The notes: a model not told the origin generated them from the sequence alone. 64,000 nucleotides of DNA from Paraburkholderia caffeinilytica (GCF_003368325.1 NZ_CP031466.1:2294001-2358000); one strand, 5' to 3'. Numbered from the stretch's first letter, positions 36,297-44,693 are shown. Made by a program: numbers and translations.

Positions 36297-36559
36297 GTCG
36301 CGCCTCCTGAATGACGATGGCAAGTCCGAGTCGGTCCGCATGCGATCCACCGCCGATTCGAACCTGAATATGGGATTGGATGTCACGTGTGCGAACCGCG
36401 TTCCCGTTCCGTTCCCGGGGTCCGGCCTGCGATGCGCGTTTCTTCGATGCGGTTGCGAGGCAGCCATGACGAGCGCGTCATGGCTTCGCAACGTGGGGAC
36501 GATACTGTCTAAGGAATGGGTGCTGGATCAGCGGGAAAGGCAGGAAAGACAGGAGAGGC

Positions 36560-36577
36560 GTGCCCCCGAAAGGGCAC
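36560..36577 (-). terminator. Stem-loop GTGCCC-N6-GGGCAC
   Basis: Perfect six-base arms about 95 bases downstream of the chloride channel stop on the minus strand, followed on that strand by a pyrimidine-rich tract. It is a weak terminator candidate. Confidence 0.3.
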
Positions 36578-36630
36578 TGACAAAGCGTATATCTGTTGCG
36601 GCAGCGGGCCGGCCAGTGACCCGCCAGTGA

Positions 36631-36669
36631 CTTGAGCCGGTGACTTGAGCCGGTGACTTGAGCCGGTGA
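36631..36669. repeat. Three tandem copies of CTTGAGCCGGTGA
   Basis: Exact 13-base units start at 36631, 36644 and 36657, with a partial CGCCAGTGA before them. The last copy runs into CTCAAG, so CTTGAG and CTCAAG form a stem at 36657-36675. The array abuts the stop codon of the chloride channel gene, where it could act in transcript ending or simply be a slippage-prone repeat. Confidence 0.85.
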
Positions 36670-36670
36670 C

Positions 36671-38461
36671 TCAAGGAACCGGAGGAAAGTGCCGCTTGCC
36701 AGGCTGAACCCGCAAGCGCCGGAAGCGTTCCCTCTTGTGCTCTTCGTCGAAATGGGCAAGCGACGGCTTGACCAGATCGCTGCGCGACACGATGCCGATC
36801 AGTTGCAAGGTTTCGGCGTCCGCGACCACGGGCAATCGTTCGAGACCATGCACCGCCAGCCGCGTTGCAACAAGCCGGCAGGTTTCGCTGGGCAGCGCAA
36901 ACGCGGGAGAGCGGTGACGCAAGACGTCGGAGAGGCGCGAATCGAGCGCATCCGCTGCCTCGTCATCGCGAATTTTTTCCAGTACCGCGCGATCGACGAC
37001 GCCCGCCAGCACGCCTTGACGCACGACCGGATAAGCACGATGTTTCTGCGCCGTGCCGAAGTACGTTGCCAGCGCTTCGCCCACGGACATATCGCCATCG
37101 ATTGTCTCGACGGTACGCGACATCACCTCGTCGACATGGTGGCGTTCAAGCGGATCGACGCCGTATTCCCGGTAAATGTGATACCCGCGCCGGGCAATTT
37201 TCTCCGTCATGATGGAGCGCTTCATAACGACCGTCGCAAACCCGTGCGCGATCAGTGTCGCGGCGAGCAGCGGTAGCAATGCGTTGCTGTCGTGCGTGAG
37301 GCCAAACGCGAACACGATCGCGGTCAACGGCGCACCCAGCGTGGCGCCAAGCGTGGCCGCCATGCAGACGAGCGGCCACAGTGCCGGTTCGCCGCCCGGC
37401 AGCACGTGGCCGAGCACGACGCCGAGCCCCGCGCCCAGCATGAGCAACGGCGCAAGCACGCCGCCCGAGGTGCCCGAACCCAGCGCCACGACCCAGATGA
37501 GCGCCTTCACGATCAGGATCGCCAGCGCGATCTGGATTGCAATGTGTTGGTGCAACAGGTCGCCGATCACGTCGTACCCGACACCCAGCGCGCGGGGTTC
37601 GAGAAAGCCGCCAATGCCGACCACGAGACCACCGAGCGCGGGCCACCACATCCAATGGATGGGCAGCTTGCCGAACAGGTCCTCGGTCTTGTACAGCGCC
37701 GCCGACAGGCCAGACGCGAGCGCGCCGGACAGCAGGCCCGCGATAATGCAGGACACCAGCGACAGCGCGCCGGGAGGCGCAGTTTCAAGCGGAAACAGCG
37801 GCCCCGTGCCGAAGAATGCCGCACGCGCAAACCCCGCGACCGCGCACGCAAGCGCGACCGGCAAAAAACTGCGCGGACGCCATTCGAACAACAGTAGTTC
37901 GACCGCCAGCAGCACGGCCGCCACCGGCGTGCCGAAGACCGCCGTCATGCCCGCCGCCGCGCCGGCAACCAGCAGCGTCTTGCGTTCCGCGGACGTGACC
38001 TTCACGCACTGCGCGATCAGCGACCCCAGCGCGCCGCCTGTCATGATGATCGGGCCTTCCGCGCCGAACGGCCCGCCGCTGCCGATCACGATACCGGACG
38101 ACAAAGGCTTGAGAATGGCCACTTTCGGCGACATGCGGCTCTTGCCGAACAGGATGGCTTCGATCGCTTCGGGAATGCCATGCCCTCGAATCTTTTCCGA
38201 ACCGTAGCGGGCCATGAACCCGACGATGAGGCCACCGGTCACGGGGATGATCACCACCCAGATACCCAGCGTATTGAGGGCCGGCGAGCGGTCCGCAAAC
38301 GAAAACGTCTGGAAGAAAAACAGATTGGTGAACAGATGAATCAGACTCAGCAGCACGAACGCCGCGAGCGTGCTGAGGGCGCCGATCCCGGCGGCGAGTG
38401 CGGAAATGCCGGGAAGCCGCGCGTTGGTGGAAAAATCGCGCTTATGGGTATCGAGACTCAT
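36671..38461 (-). CDS. CLC-type chloride channel/antiporter with CBS domains
   Basis: The 596-residue protein has ten or more membrane segments and CLC signatures: GSGGPFGAEGPIIMTGGA (anion site and the gating glutamate in GAEGP) and GSGTSGGVLAPLLMLGAGLG. The cytosolic C-terminus holds a pair of CBS domains (MSRTVETIDGDMSVGEALAT and later RLPVVADAETLQLIGIVSRS). CLC proteins move chloride, often in exchange for protons, and CBS pairs sense adenine nucleotides. It starts six bases after the MarR stop, so the two are co-transcribed and probably governed by that repressor. Confidence 0.94.
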   Translation of the reverse strand: MSLDTHKRDFSTNARLPGISALAAGIGALSTLAAFVLLSLIHLFTNLFFFQTFSFADRSPALNTLGIWVVIIPVTGGLIVGFMARYGSEKIRGHGIPEAIEAILFGKSRMSPKVAILKPLSSGIVIGSGGPFGAEGPIIMTGGALGSLIAQCVKVTSAERKTLLVAGAAAGMTAVFGTPVAAVLLAVELLLFEWRPRSFLPVALACAVAGFARAAFFGTGPLFPLETAPPGALSLVSCIIAGLLSGALASGLSAALYKTEDLFGKLPIHWMWWPALGGLVVGIGGFLEPRALGVGYDVIGDLLHQHIAIQIALAILIVKALIWVVALGSGTSGGVLAPLLMLGAGLGVVLGHVLPGGEPALWPLVCMAATLGATLGAPLTAIVFAFGLTHDSNALLPLLAATLIAHGFATVVMKRSIMTEKIARRGYHIYREYGVDPLERHHVDEVMSRTVETIDGDMSVGEALATYFGTAQKHRAYPVVRQGVLAGVVDRAVLEKIRDDEAADALDSRLSDVLRHRSPAFALPSETCRLVATRLAVHGLERLPVVADAETLQLIGIVSRSDLVKPSLAHFDEEHKRERFRRLRVQPGKRHFPPVP

Positions 38462-38467
38462 GATGAC

Positions 38468-38881
38468 TCAAACATCGATCTGGGGAACATTGAACGTGCC
38501 TTTGAGCGACTTCAGTTCGGCACGGTGCATCTCGGCAAGGCGGGCAAGCACCTGCTCGCCCGCTTTCAACAAATGAACCTCCACCTGGCGGCGGTCCGTT
38601 TCACTGACTTTTCTGCGGACCAGATCGAGCGCCTCACAGCGGGACACGAGCGCGACCACACCGTGATGCTGCGCCTGAAGCCGTTCCGCCAGCTCGCCGA
38701 CGGTCGCCCAGTCGCGTTCCGGATAGCCCTTGATATGCAGGAGCAACAGATATTGCAACGGTGTGATGCCTTCACCCTGCGCGGCCTGCTCGGAAAAACG
38801 CTCGAAGCGCCGCATCTGGTAGCGAAACTCGGACAGTTGCTCGAAGTTCGCCTTGGTCAGGCCGCGGGTGAGTGTTTTCAT
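38468..38881 (-). CDS. MarR family transcriptional regulator
   Basis: The 137-residue protein is a winged-helix MarR homologue: GITPLQYLLLLHIKGYPERD, VGELAERLQAQHHGVVALVS (recognition region) and VRRKVSETDRRQVEVHLLKAG (wing with the DR dipeptide). A palindrome ATATCAC-GTC-GTGATAT lies 36-52 bases upstream of its start, and matching sites occur in three further gaps around HPP-CBS, DUF1840 and universal stress genes. It is therefore the probable master regulator of this 5.3-kb block. The signal it senses is unknown. Confidence 0.92.
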   Translation of the reverse strand: MKTLTRGLTKANFEQLSEFRYQMRRFERFSEQAAQGEGITPLQYLLLLHIKGYPERDWATVGELAERLQAQHHGVVALVSRCEALDLVRRKVSETDRRQVEVHLLKAGEQVLARLAEMHRAELKSLKGTFNVPQIDV

Positions 38882-38916
38882 CGGAGTGCCGTGGAGAAAT
38901 AGGTGAAGCGCGGATT

Positions 38917-38933
38917 ATATCACGTCGTGATAT
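38917..38933. promoter_or_regulatory. MarR operator site 1: ATATCAC-GTC-GTGATAT
   Basis: A perfect palindrome with seven-base arms and a three-base centre, just upstream of the marR-clc pair. It fits autoregulation by a dimeric winged-helix protein. Confidence 0.75.
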
Positions 38934-38970
38934 TTATAAGCGCATTCGTCCGTCCGTGTCCGTGATCGTG

Positions 38971-40179
38971 CTATGCCGCGTGCCGCTGTCTGGCGTAAGC
39001 CTGGCGATAGAGTCCCGCGATGAGGTCCGCCTGCGTGATCATGCCGGCAAGCCGCTGATTCGAGTCCAGAACCGGGATGTGGTGGTGTCCGTAATTCGCG
39101 AACACCGGCACCAGTTCGACGATCGGCGTCGTCGCGTCGACCGTGTGAACGTCGACGTTCATCAACGCACCGACAAGCGGCGCCGGGGTGATGCTGCGCC
39201 GGAACCAGCGTTGCACCGGGGACGACAAACCGGCCCCTTTGCTGAACGCCCGTTTGTCGACGAGGTCGGCGCGGGTCACGATGCCGATCACGTGCTGCTT
39301 TTCGTCAGTGACCGGGATTGCCTTGATATGGCGCTGTTTCAGCAGACTCCACGCGGCCGAAGCCCGCGTGTTTGCCGACACGGCGACCAGCGAGCGCGAC
39401 ATGATATCCGCGCAGGTCAGTTCATTGAACGTGCGGGTGTAGGCCTGCAACTGAACGTCGCGCAACAGGGATTCCAGATCGTCCGTGTCGATATCGAGCA
39501 ATTCCCCGCGCCGGTTCAGCACCGCCTCGAGATCCGCGCGCGTGAAACCTTCGCTGGACGCCGCCGAGCTCGCCGCGCCTTTGACCGGGCTCTGGGCGAC
39601 GTGCGGGTAGCGATGCCCGGTAGCCGCGTGGTAGGCGATGGCGGCGCACAGCAGCGCCACTGACTGGATCGCAATAGGCTCGGCCACGAAGCGGTAGCCC
39701 AGCGCGTGCACGGCCGGACCGCCAAGAACCGCGGTCAGCGCAACCGCGCCCGACGGAGGGTGAACGCAGCGCAGCGCGAACATCGCGCAGATCGCCAGCG
39801 CCACGGCCAAAGCGGCGGCGCCGACCGGATCGACGATCCAGCTTGCACAGGCAACACCGATCGTGGCGGAAACGAGATTGCCGCCGATGATGGACCACGG
39901 TTGCGCAAGCGGACTGGCCGGCACCGCGAACAGCAGCACGGCCGAAGCGCCCATGGGCGCAACGAGGAGCGGAATGTTGGCCGCCGGTCCGAGAAGGACG
40001 TGCATGCTCCCGCCGGTGAACGCGATTCCAAGCAATGCGCCCAGGCACGATCTGAAACGTTCCGGCCACCGGACAGCAATGGGATGCGGGGCGAAGCTGG
40101 AAAGCCAGCGGATGAGGGCGTAACGGGACAAGGTTCGACCAGGAAAATGAGGGGGCGGGATCACACGGAACGAGGCCAC
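38971..40179 (-). CDS. HPP family membrane protein with CBS domain pair
   Basis: The 402-residue protein has an HPP domain of four to five membrane segments between about residues 40 and 185, with the family hallmark HPPSGAVALTAVLGG near residue 138. A cytosolic CBS pair follows (SRSLVAVSANTRASAAWSLL and VPVFANYGHHHIPVLDSNQR). HPP proteins in plants and cyanobacteria have been linked to nitrite transport; the bacterial role is unclear. The start shown is GTG with poor spacing to its AAGG, and an internal TTG start nearer ALIRWLSSF is possible. Operator site 2 lies 49-65 bases upstream. Confidence 0.88.
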   Translation of the reverse strand: MASFRVIPPPHFPGRTLSRYALIRWLSSFAPHPIAVRWPERFRSCLGALLGIAFTGGSMHVLLGPAANIPLLVAPMGASAVLLFAVPASPLAQPWSIIGGNLVSATIGVACASWIVDPVGAAALAVALAICAMFALRCVHPPSGAVALTAVLGGPAVHALGYRFVAEPIAIQSVALLCAAIAYHAATGHRYPHVAQSPVKGAASSAASSEGFTRADLEAVLNRRGELLDIDTDDLESLLRDVQLQAYTRTFNELTCADIMSRSLVAVSANTRASAAWSLLKQRHIKAIPVTDEKQHVIGIVTRADLVDKRAFSKGAGLSSPVQRWFRRSITPAPLVGALMNVDVHTVDATTPIVELVPVFANYGHHHIPVLDSNQRLAGMITQADLIAGLYRQAYARQRHAA

Positions 40180-40227
40180 ACCTTACGGCGAAATCCTCGC
40201 GAAACGAAAGAACGCATCGTCATGATT

Positions 40228-40244
40228 ATATTTCATTGTGATAT
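40228..40244. promoter_or_regulatory. MarR operator site 2: ATATTTC-ATT-GTGATAT
   Basis: Right arm is identical to site 1 and the left arm has two changes; the three-base centre is conserved. It lies 49-65 bases upstream of the HPP-CBS start. Confidence 0.62.
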
Positions 40245-40257
40245 AAAAGTGCGCTCG

Positions 40258-40290
40258 GGCCCGCCACAGCCCGGTAAAACCGGGCGGGCC
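40258..40290. promoter_or_regulatory. Stem-loop with internal bulge
   Basis: An inner hairpin CCCGGT-AAA-ACCGGG sits within an outer stem GGCCCG/CGGGCC, with a six-base bulge on one side. It lies between the two operators. It could be a leader structure or an attenuator-like element; no thymine tract follows. Confidence 0.4.
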
Positions 40291-40355
40291 AAGGGTTTAG
40301 CCTGGTCCTGCGCATGGCTCGGATTGACTCTGCCGGCGATATTCGCAATTTGAAT

Positions 40356-40372
40356 AGCTCACTCTGTGATAT
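40356..40372. promoter_or_regulatory. MarR operator site 3: AGCTCAC-TCT-GTGATAT
   Basis: The right arm is perfect and the left arm matches five of seven positions. TGTGATATAAAA is shared exactly with site 2. It is 290 bases upstream of the DUF1840 start and points rightward. Confidence 0.55.
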
Positions 40373-40661
40373 AAAATTGAAAGAGGCCTTCTCGTGACGG
40401 GTTCTGAAACAGGAGCAGTCCGGATAAAACTACAAGGATGATTTGTCTGGATTGCATGCGTCCATGGGGATACCGTGCTTCGCTCCGACGCGCAAAGCCA
40501 GTCATCGTGAAGGCCCCGGCCGCCATTACAGAATGACGATCACCGGCTCCCCGGGTCGCATTGCGTCACAACGCGAAAGACACGTTGTCTCAGTCCACGG
40601 GGATGAGCTCGAATGGCTTTCCGGTGCGATGGCGCAATACAGATCGAAGCAAGGAGCCATC

Positions 40662-40979
40662 ATGCTGATCACGTTTCAATCGCCCGCCACGCCCGATGTC
40701 GTGATGCTCAGGGATCTCGCCCAGTATCTGCTGGGTCTCGTGGGCAAGCGTCTCGATTCGCGCGGGGTCATTCTCCACGATGAACTGCCTCGCGCAATCA
40801 GTCGTCTCGAAGCGGCGATTTCCGACGATGAAAAGGCGGAGATTGCGCTCGAATCACTGCAGTATTCCCGCGAACGCCGTCAGGAATCCAGCAGTGGACT
40901 TTCGCAGCGGGCCTGGCCATTTCTCGACATGATGCGCGAGGCCAGCAAACATAATGCCGACATCATCTGGGGGCTGTAG
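40662..40979 (+). CDS. DUF1840 domain protein
   Basis: The 105-residue protein starts MLITFQSPATPDVVMLRDLA and continues QYLLGLVGKRLDSRGVILHD, ending FLDMMREASKHNADIIWG, which matches the short beta-proteobacterial DUF1840 family. Function is unknown. AAGGAG is six bases before the ATG; the frame is open for another 73 codons upstream without a ribosome binding site. It lies within the block carrying MarR-type operators and converges with the small membrane protein gene. Confidence 0.88.
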   Translation: MLITFQSPATPDVVMLRDLAQYLLGLVGKRLDSRGVILHDELPRAISRLEAAISDDEKAEIALESLQYSRERRQESSSGLSQRAWPFLDMMREASKHNADIIWGL

Positions 40980-41072
40980 ACGCCCTCTTGCAGCGCGGTT
41001 CGATCATGTCGGCCCGAGGTCGAGGTCATGCGAAGACCGGGGAACCTCGCGGGACCGGCGCCGCCGGCAGTG

Positions 41073-41234
41073 TCAAGGTCCGTGACGCGTGCGGTTCCAC
41101 CAGTGCCTGCCGCTTGCATGCCGGAGAACGCGTTCACGAGGATTGCGCATGGCATCCTGCGCGACGACGAAAAGAATCACCAGCGCCAGCACTGCGCCCG
41201 CCACGACAACCTGCACCAGAAGATCCATCATCAT
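41073..41234 (-). CDS. Small single-pass membrane protein (53 residues)
   Basis: The frame begins with three successive ATG codons (41234, 41231, 41228), five bases after GGAGG, and ends in TGA at 41075-41073. A strong hydrophobic helix (VQVVVAGAVLALVILFVVA) occupies residues 7-25 and is followed by a basic tail containing RNPRERVLRHASGRHWWNRT. It is 72 bases downstream of the universal stress gene in the same direction, so it is probably part of that transcript. I do not recognise the family. The ribosome binding site, membrane helix and operon position support it being real. Confidence 0.65.
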   Translation of the reverse strand: MMMDLLVQVVVAGAVLALVILFVVAQDAMRNPRERVLRHASGRHWWNRTRHGP

Positions 41235-41306
41235 CTTCGCCTCCGTCATGGTTGTGCGATCGATTGCGCGATCGCATCCGCTCCGATTCGAATTCCCGCA
41301 AGACCG

Positions 41307-41741
41307 TCAGGCCGCCACCTTGAACAGGACGCCGCAAGATACGCGGTCGAGCAGCAATGCGTGGTTTTCTCCCGTCCACCAGCGTGCAAGGAAACTGTGT
41401 GGGTGGTGTCCAATGACGATCAGATCGACCTTCAATGAATCCGCCAGCCGGGAAATCTGGTCAATCGCGTTTCCGACCGAATAGTGTCCCGTTGCCGTCA
41501 CACCCCATGCCCGCAGCGAGTCGATACCCTCACGCAATGTCTCTTGCGCCGCCTGCTCATCGATTTCGAATTTCATCGACGACAGAACGTCGAACCCGCT
41601 TGACCAATAGGTGCAGTCGAAAATCGACAGCAGATGGGTTTCAGCTTGCAGCTGCTGCGCGAGGGCCGCGCCGTAACGCAGCGCGAGCTGTCCCTCCGGT
41701 GTGGCGTCGTAGCAGAGAAGGATCCTGTTGAACGGGGCCAT
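41307..41741 (-). CDS. Universal stress protein (UspA family)
   Basis: The 144-residue single-domain protein starts FNRILLCYDATPEGQLALRY with the Usp first-strand pattern and has VDLIVIGHHPHSFLARWWTG near the nucleotide site, ending SCGVLFKVAA. The usual G-2x-G-9x-G-S/T ATP motif is altered, so ATP binding is uncertain. AAAGGAAT lies eight bases before the ATG at 41741, which is preferred to the ATG six codons earlier. Operator site 4 lies about 190 bases upstream, linking it to the MarR block. Confidence 0.9.
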   Translation of the reverse strand: MAPFNRILLCYDATPEGQLALRYGAALAQQLQAETHLLSIFDCTYWSSGFDVLSSMKFEIDEQAAQETLREGIDSLRAWGVTATGHYSVGNAIDQISRLADSLKVDLIVIGHHPHSFLARWWTGENHALLLDRVSCGVLFKVAA

Positions 41742-42196
41742 GGTGGATTCCTTTGTCAACTTTCACGGTGTCGTCCAATCGAGCGATCGGATAGGTCCGC
41801 CACGACATTGTTCAGGTGAACATCGGCACGGCCTCGATCGGCACGAAACCTGGTAACGCGCCCATTTCAGCTCCCCAGCAGTTGGGGAAGCATTTCGAAT
41901 TCTGATTTGAGCTTTCGATTCGATTATATATCACACCGTGATATATATGATCGTCTCACGTGGCGATGCGGGAGACCTGTGCGCTGAGAACCGGCCGGAT
42001 CGGCGCAGCAGGAAAACGCGTCCGCCGGCGATTGCGTCGCGACGGGTCCGGGACCAGCCGAGGTCATCCTGATATCCAAGGCAGGTGAGGCCGCTATTGC
42101 GCATGCCCAACCATGCGGATTGAGCGCGATGTACGAAGCAAAATCATCCTGTTAAAGTGGTGACGTTATCCATGTATACGTTCTACCAGGTGGCGC
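41742..42196. other. Divergent gap between Usp and XRE-type regulator genes
   Basis: About 455 bases contain operator site 4 (41928-41944) in an AT-rich core and the start region of the regulator gene. No other coding sequence is supported. Confidence 0.5.
41928..41944. promoter_or_regulatory. MarR operator site 4: ATATCAC-ACC-GTGATAT
   Basis: A perfect copy of the site upstream of marR, with arms extending to ten bases (TATATATCAC and GTGATATATA, 41925-41947). It lies 187-203 bases upstream of the universal stress gene start and about 250 bases from the rightward regulator gene. Confidence 0.75.
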
Positions 42197-43051
42197 ATGG
42201 CCCACGCGAACGACAGCGCGAGCGACAATCGGCTCGGCAATTATCTGAAGAACCGGCGGACCAGGCTCGATCCCGCGTCCTTCGGCATTTCCGGTGGACG
42301 GCGGCGAACGGCGGGACTGCGCCGGGAAGAGGTAGCGCAGCGCGCCAATATCAGCGCGGCCTGGTACACGTGGCTGGAACAGGGACGCGGCGGCAATCCG
42401 TCAGCGGACGTGCTGGACCGCATCGCGAAGGCGCTGATGCTGACCGAAGTCGAGCGCGAACACGTATTCCTGCTCGGCCTTGGCCATCCGCCCGAAGTCC
42501 GCTATCGCGGCAGCGACGCGATCACGCCGCGACTGCAGCGCCTGCTCGATGCGCTGCCCTATAGTCCGGCAATCGTCAGGACTGCGACGTGGGACGTGGT
42601 TGCCTGGAACCGCGCGGCCGCGGCGGTGCTCACCGACTACGGCGCCCTGCCACCCGAACGGCGCAACGTCCTGCGCATGATCTTCTGCGATCCCCGCGTT
42701 CGTGCCGCGCAGTTCGATTGGGCCAGCGTGGCCCGCTTCGTGGTGAGCGCCTTCCGGATCGACGCCGCGCGCGCAGGCGCCGACACCGAGGTGGCGCCGC
42801 TCGTCGACGAACTGTGCCGCTCAAGCCCCGAATTCGCCGCCATGTGGCAGGACAATGAAGTGCGGACCCACGGCGATGGAGTCAAGCACCTGCGCCACCC
42901 CGTGCTGGGGCCGATCTCGCTGGAATACTCATCGTTCGCCGTCGACGGGCGGCCGGATCTTCAGATGATCGTCTACAACCCGGCGACACCTGTCGATCAG
43001 GGGCGGATCAGGTCTCTGATCGAGGAAACGCAGGCAATCGCTACGAAGTGA
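42197..43051 (+). CDS. XRE-type regulator with MmyB-like ligand-binding domain
   Basis: The 284-residue protein has a helix-turn-helix (RRTAGLRREEVAQRANISAA, then WYTWLEQGRGGNPSADVLDR) at about residues 35-80. A C-terminal PAS-like MmyB domain follows (LDALPYSPAIVRTATWDVVA, WNRAAAAVLTDYGALP and HPVLGPISLEYSSFAVDGRP). Such regulators usually control a neighbouring oxidoreductase or transporter, but the nearest gene is a secreted glycine-rich protein 670 bases away. AGGTGG lies five bases upstream of the ATG. Confidence 0.9.
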   Translation: MAHANDSASDNRLGNYLKNRRTRLDPASFGISGGRRRTAGLRREEVAQRANISAAWYTWLEQGRGGNPSADVLDRIAKALMLTEVEREHVFLLGLGHPPEVRYRGSDAITPRLQRLLDALPYSPAIVRTATWDVVAWNRAAAAVLTDYGALPPERRNVLRMIFCDPRVRAAQFDWASVARFVVSAFRIDAARAGADTEVAPLVDELCRSSPEFAAMWQDNEVRTHGDGVKHLRHPVLGPISLEYSSFAVDGRPDLQMIVYNPATPVDQGRIRSLIEETQAIATK

Positions 43052-43722
43052 GCCCGGAACGTGCTCCTGGCGCCAGGCCTGGAACCAGCGGGACTCGCGT
43101 CAGCCACGACAGCAATGCGCGCGGCTTCATGAATTCGTTGCGCGGTCGTCCTGTCGCCGGCACCCCCTACCCTTCTCTGCTGCTTGCGCTACGGCGTACA
43201 AAAATCACTGAACCGGCACATATCCAAACGCGTGTTTCCAACACGCGCCTCAATTGATCGGACTCCATAGAGTTTCAATGACGCCTTTCGTCTGAACTAT
43301 TTGCGCGACGCGAAGTGCAGCAACGAGGTTACGTTCGACGTGACGGGAACACGTAACACCGCGGACGTAACACGCGCCACACGACGCCGTCACTGCGTTC
43401 CGCACCCCACCCGATCCACCTTGCCCAGCAAGACCCTCTTCGCCGCGCGCCACTCAATTTCGGCGCTGCCCGTGCGCGAAACATGCAGCGCTCCGTCACC
43501 GGTGCATTGGCTCGGAACTTGCGGCGACCCATTGCCCGAGCAAGCCACATCCAGGCATGGCGCTACAGCGCCGGCTCCAGAATTAAACGAAAGGCGACGC
43601 GCACAAACGCGATCCCGGGCTAGAAAAGCAAGCGTTTCTGCAAGACCGATCAGCGGTTTTCCGGGGGCACTGATTACACCTTTGACCAATCAGGACGCGA
43701 TTTCATCGCGAAAGGACTAATC
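43052..43722. other. 670-base intergenic region without a supported gene
   Basis: Frames are open on both strands here, but none has a recognisable family, signal peptide or convincing ribosome binding site. The region ends with the ribosome binding site (GAAAGGACTAATC) of the glycine-rich protein gene. The inverted repeat at 43229-43247 is the only clear element. Confidence 0.5.
43229..43247. terminator. Stem-loop CGCGTGTT-TCC-AACACGCG
   Basis: Perfect eight-base arms around a three-base loop, 180 bases after the regulator stop. No thymine run follows. It could be a transcription end or a regulator site. Confidence 0.35.
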
Positions 43723-44685
43723 ATGGCTCCCTTCAAACACACTCTTGTTGCATCGGCGAGCGCACTCCTATGGTGGTCGCTGGCCACTTCGGCTCAGGCT
43801 GGAGATGTCACGTCCACTCCGCCTGCCTCGTTTACGCAAGGCAGCGGATGGACGACCGGGCAACCGGGATCCGGATTCTCGTGGACAGGAAGCGGTGCCA
43901 CAGCCGGCGGATGGGCCGGCAGTGGCGCGGGTGCTAGTGGTACCGGCGGCTCAGCCTGGGGCGGCGTTTCGGTTTCCGGCTCGGACGGTGGGTACGGCGG
44001 CGGCTCTGGAGACGGTGGCCATGGTGGCTCAGGTGGTGGCTACGGTGGCGGTTCCGGAGACGGAGGCCACGGCGGCTCCGGCGGCTCCGGGGGCTCAGGC
44101 GGCGGCTCCGGAAACGGCGGTCACGGCGGCTCCAGCGGTTCCACCGGCGTTGGCTCCAGCAGCGGCAGCCAAACCACCAGCGGCCTCCTTGATCCGATCG
44201 TGAACCTGGTCGTCAGCGTCGGCGCAATCAGCGTACCGATTGTGCCGATCACGCTGGGCAACAACAGTGGTAGCGGCAACGGCAACGGCGTGGCCAACGG
44301 CGCAACCGGTGGTTCACACGGCGTGACAGGCGGATCGAGCGGCCATAGCACGGGCGGCCTGCTGGCGCCTGTGACCGCGTTGCTCGGCGGACTGTCCGTG
44401 GCCTCGGTGAGCGGCGGCTCGCAAGGCAGCAGCGGCCCCCTCGCACCGGTTACCACCTTGCTCGGCGGACTAACCGGAGGTCTGGGAGGCGGCACCTCGC
44501 ACGGATCGTCGACGAACTCCGCGTCTAGTCCGGTTGCACCACTGACCAGCCTTGTCGGCACCCTGACCGGCGCCCTCGGCGGCGCAAGCGGTGGCTCGTC
44601 TCCGCTCGCCCCGCTGACGAACCTGCTCGGCGGCCTCACAGGCGGGCTCGGCGATGGCAGTACGCCGTCCACACCCAAGCATTAG
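43723..44685 (+). CDS. Secreted glycine-rich protein with repeated valine/leucine motifs
   Basis: The 320-residue protein has a signal peptide ending near TSAQAGD (residue 28). Up to about residue 145 it is glycine and serine rich (GSGDGGHGGSGGGYGGGSGD and similar). Three to four copies of a hydrophobic module follow (GLLAPVTALLGGLSV, GPLAPVTTLLGGLTGGLGG, SPVAPLTSLVGTLTGALGG and SPLAPLTNLLGGLTGGLGD). Similar low-complexity exported proteins occur in Burkholderia, some annotated as collagen-like, but no function is known. The alternating flexible and hydrophobic blocks suggest a surface or matrix protein. A perfect stem-loop follows the stop. Confidence 0.8.
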   Translation: MAPFKHTLVASASALLWWSLATSAQAGDVTSTPPASFTQGSGWTTGQPGSGFSWTGSGATAGGWAGSGAGASGTGGSAWGGVSVSGSDGGYGGGSGDGGHGGSGGGYGGGSGDGGHGGSGGSGGSGGGSGNGGHGGSSGSTGVGSSSGSQTTSGLLDPIVNLVVSVGAISVPIVPITLGNNSGSGNGNGVANGATGGSHGVTGGSSGHSTGGLLAPVTALLGGLSVASVSGGSQGSSGPLAPVTTLLGGLTGGLGGGTSHGSSTNSASSPVAPLTSLVGTLTGALGGASGGSSPLAPLTNLLGGLTGGLGDGSTPSTPKH

Positions 44686-44693
44686 TCCGCCAC

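Larger units (their letters stand above)
36297..36670. other. Intergenic region between DUF4142 operon and chloride channel gene
   Basis: About 370 bases lie upstream of the DUF4142 gene and downstream of the chloride channel stop. It holds the presumed leftward promoter of the DUF4142 operon, a stem-loop (36560-36577) and the 13-bp tandem repeat (36631-36669). No coding sequence is supported. Confidence 0.5.
40180..40661. other. Divergent regulatory region between HPP-CBS and DUF1840 genes
   Basis: This 480-base gap holds two MarR-type operator copies (40228-40244 and 40356-40372) and a branched stem-loop (40258-40290). Both operators share TGTGATATAAAA in the same orientation. A frame open through the second half into the DUF1840 gene lacks a ribosome binding site until 40662. 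Confidence 0.55.

Noticed and set aside
36631..36669. Possible CRISPR-like repeats
   Set aside because: The units are 13 bases, directly adjacent and without spacers, so they are a simple tandem repeat.
40443..40661. N-terminal extension of the DUF1840 protein
   Set aside because: The family begins with MLITF, and AAGGAG is placed for the ATG at 40662; the upstream part has no ribosome site.
43390..43689. Minus-strand frame of about 99 residues in the gap before the glycine-rich gene
   Set aside because: No recognisable family, weak signal segment and no convincing ribosome binding site; the overlapping plus-strand frame is no better.
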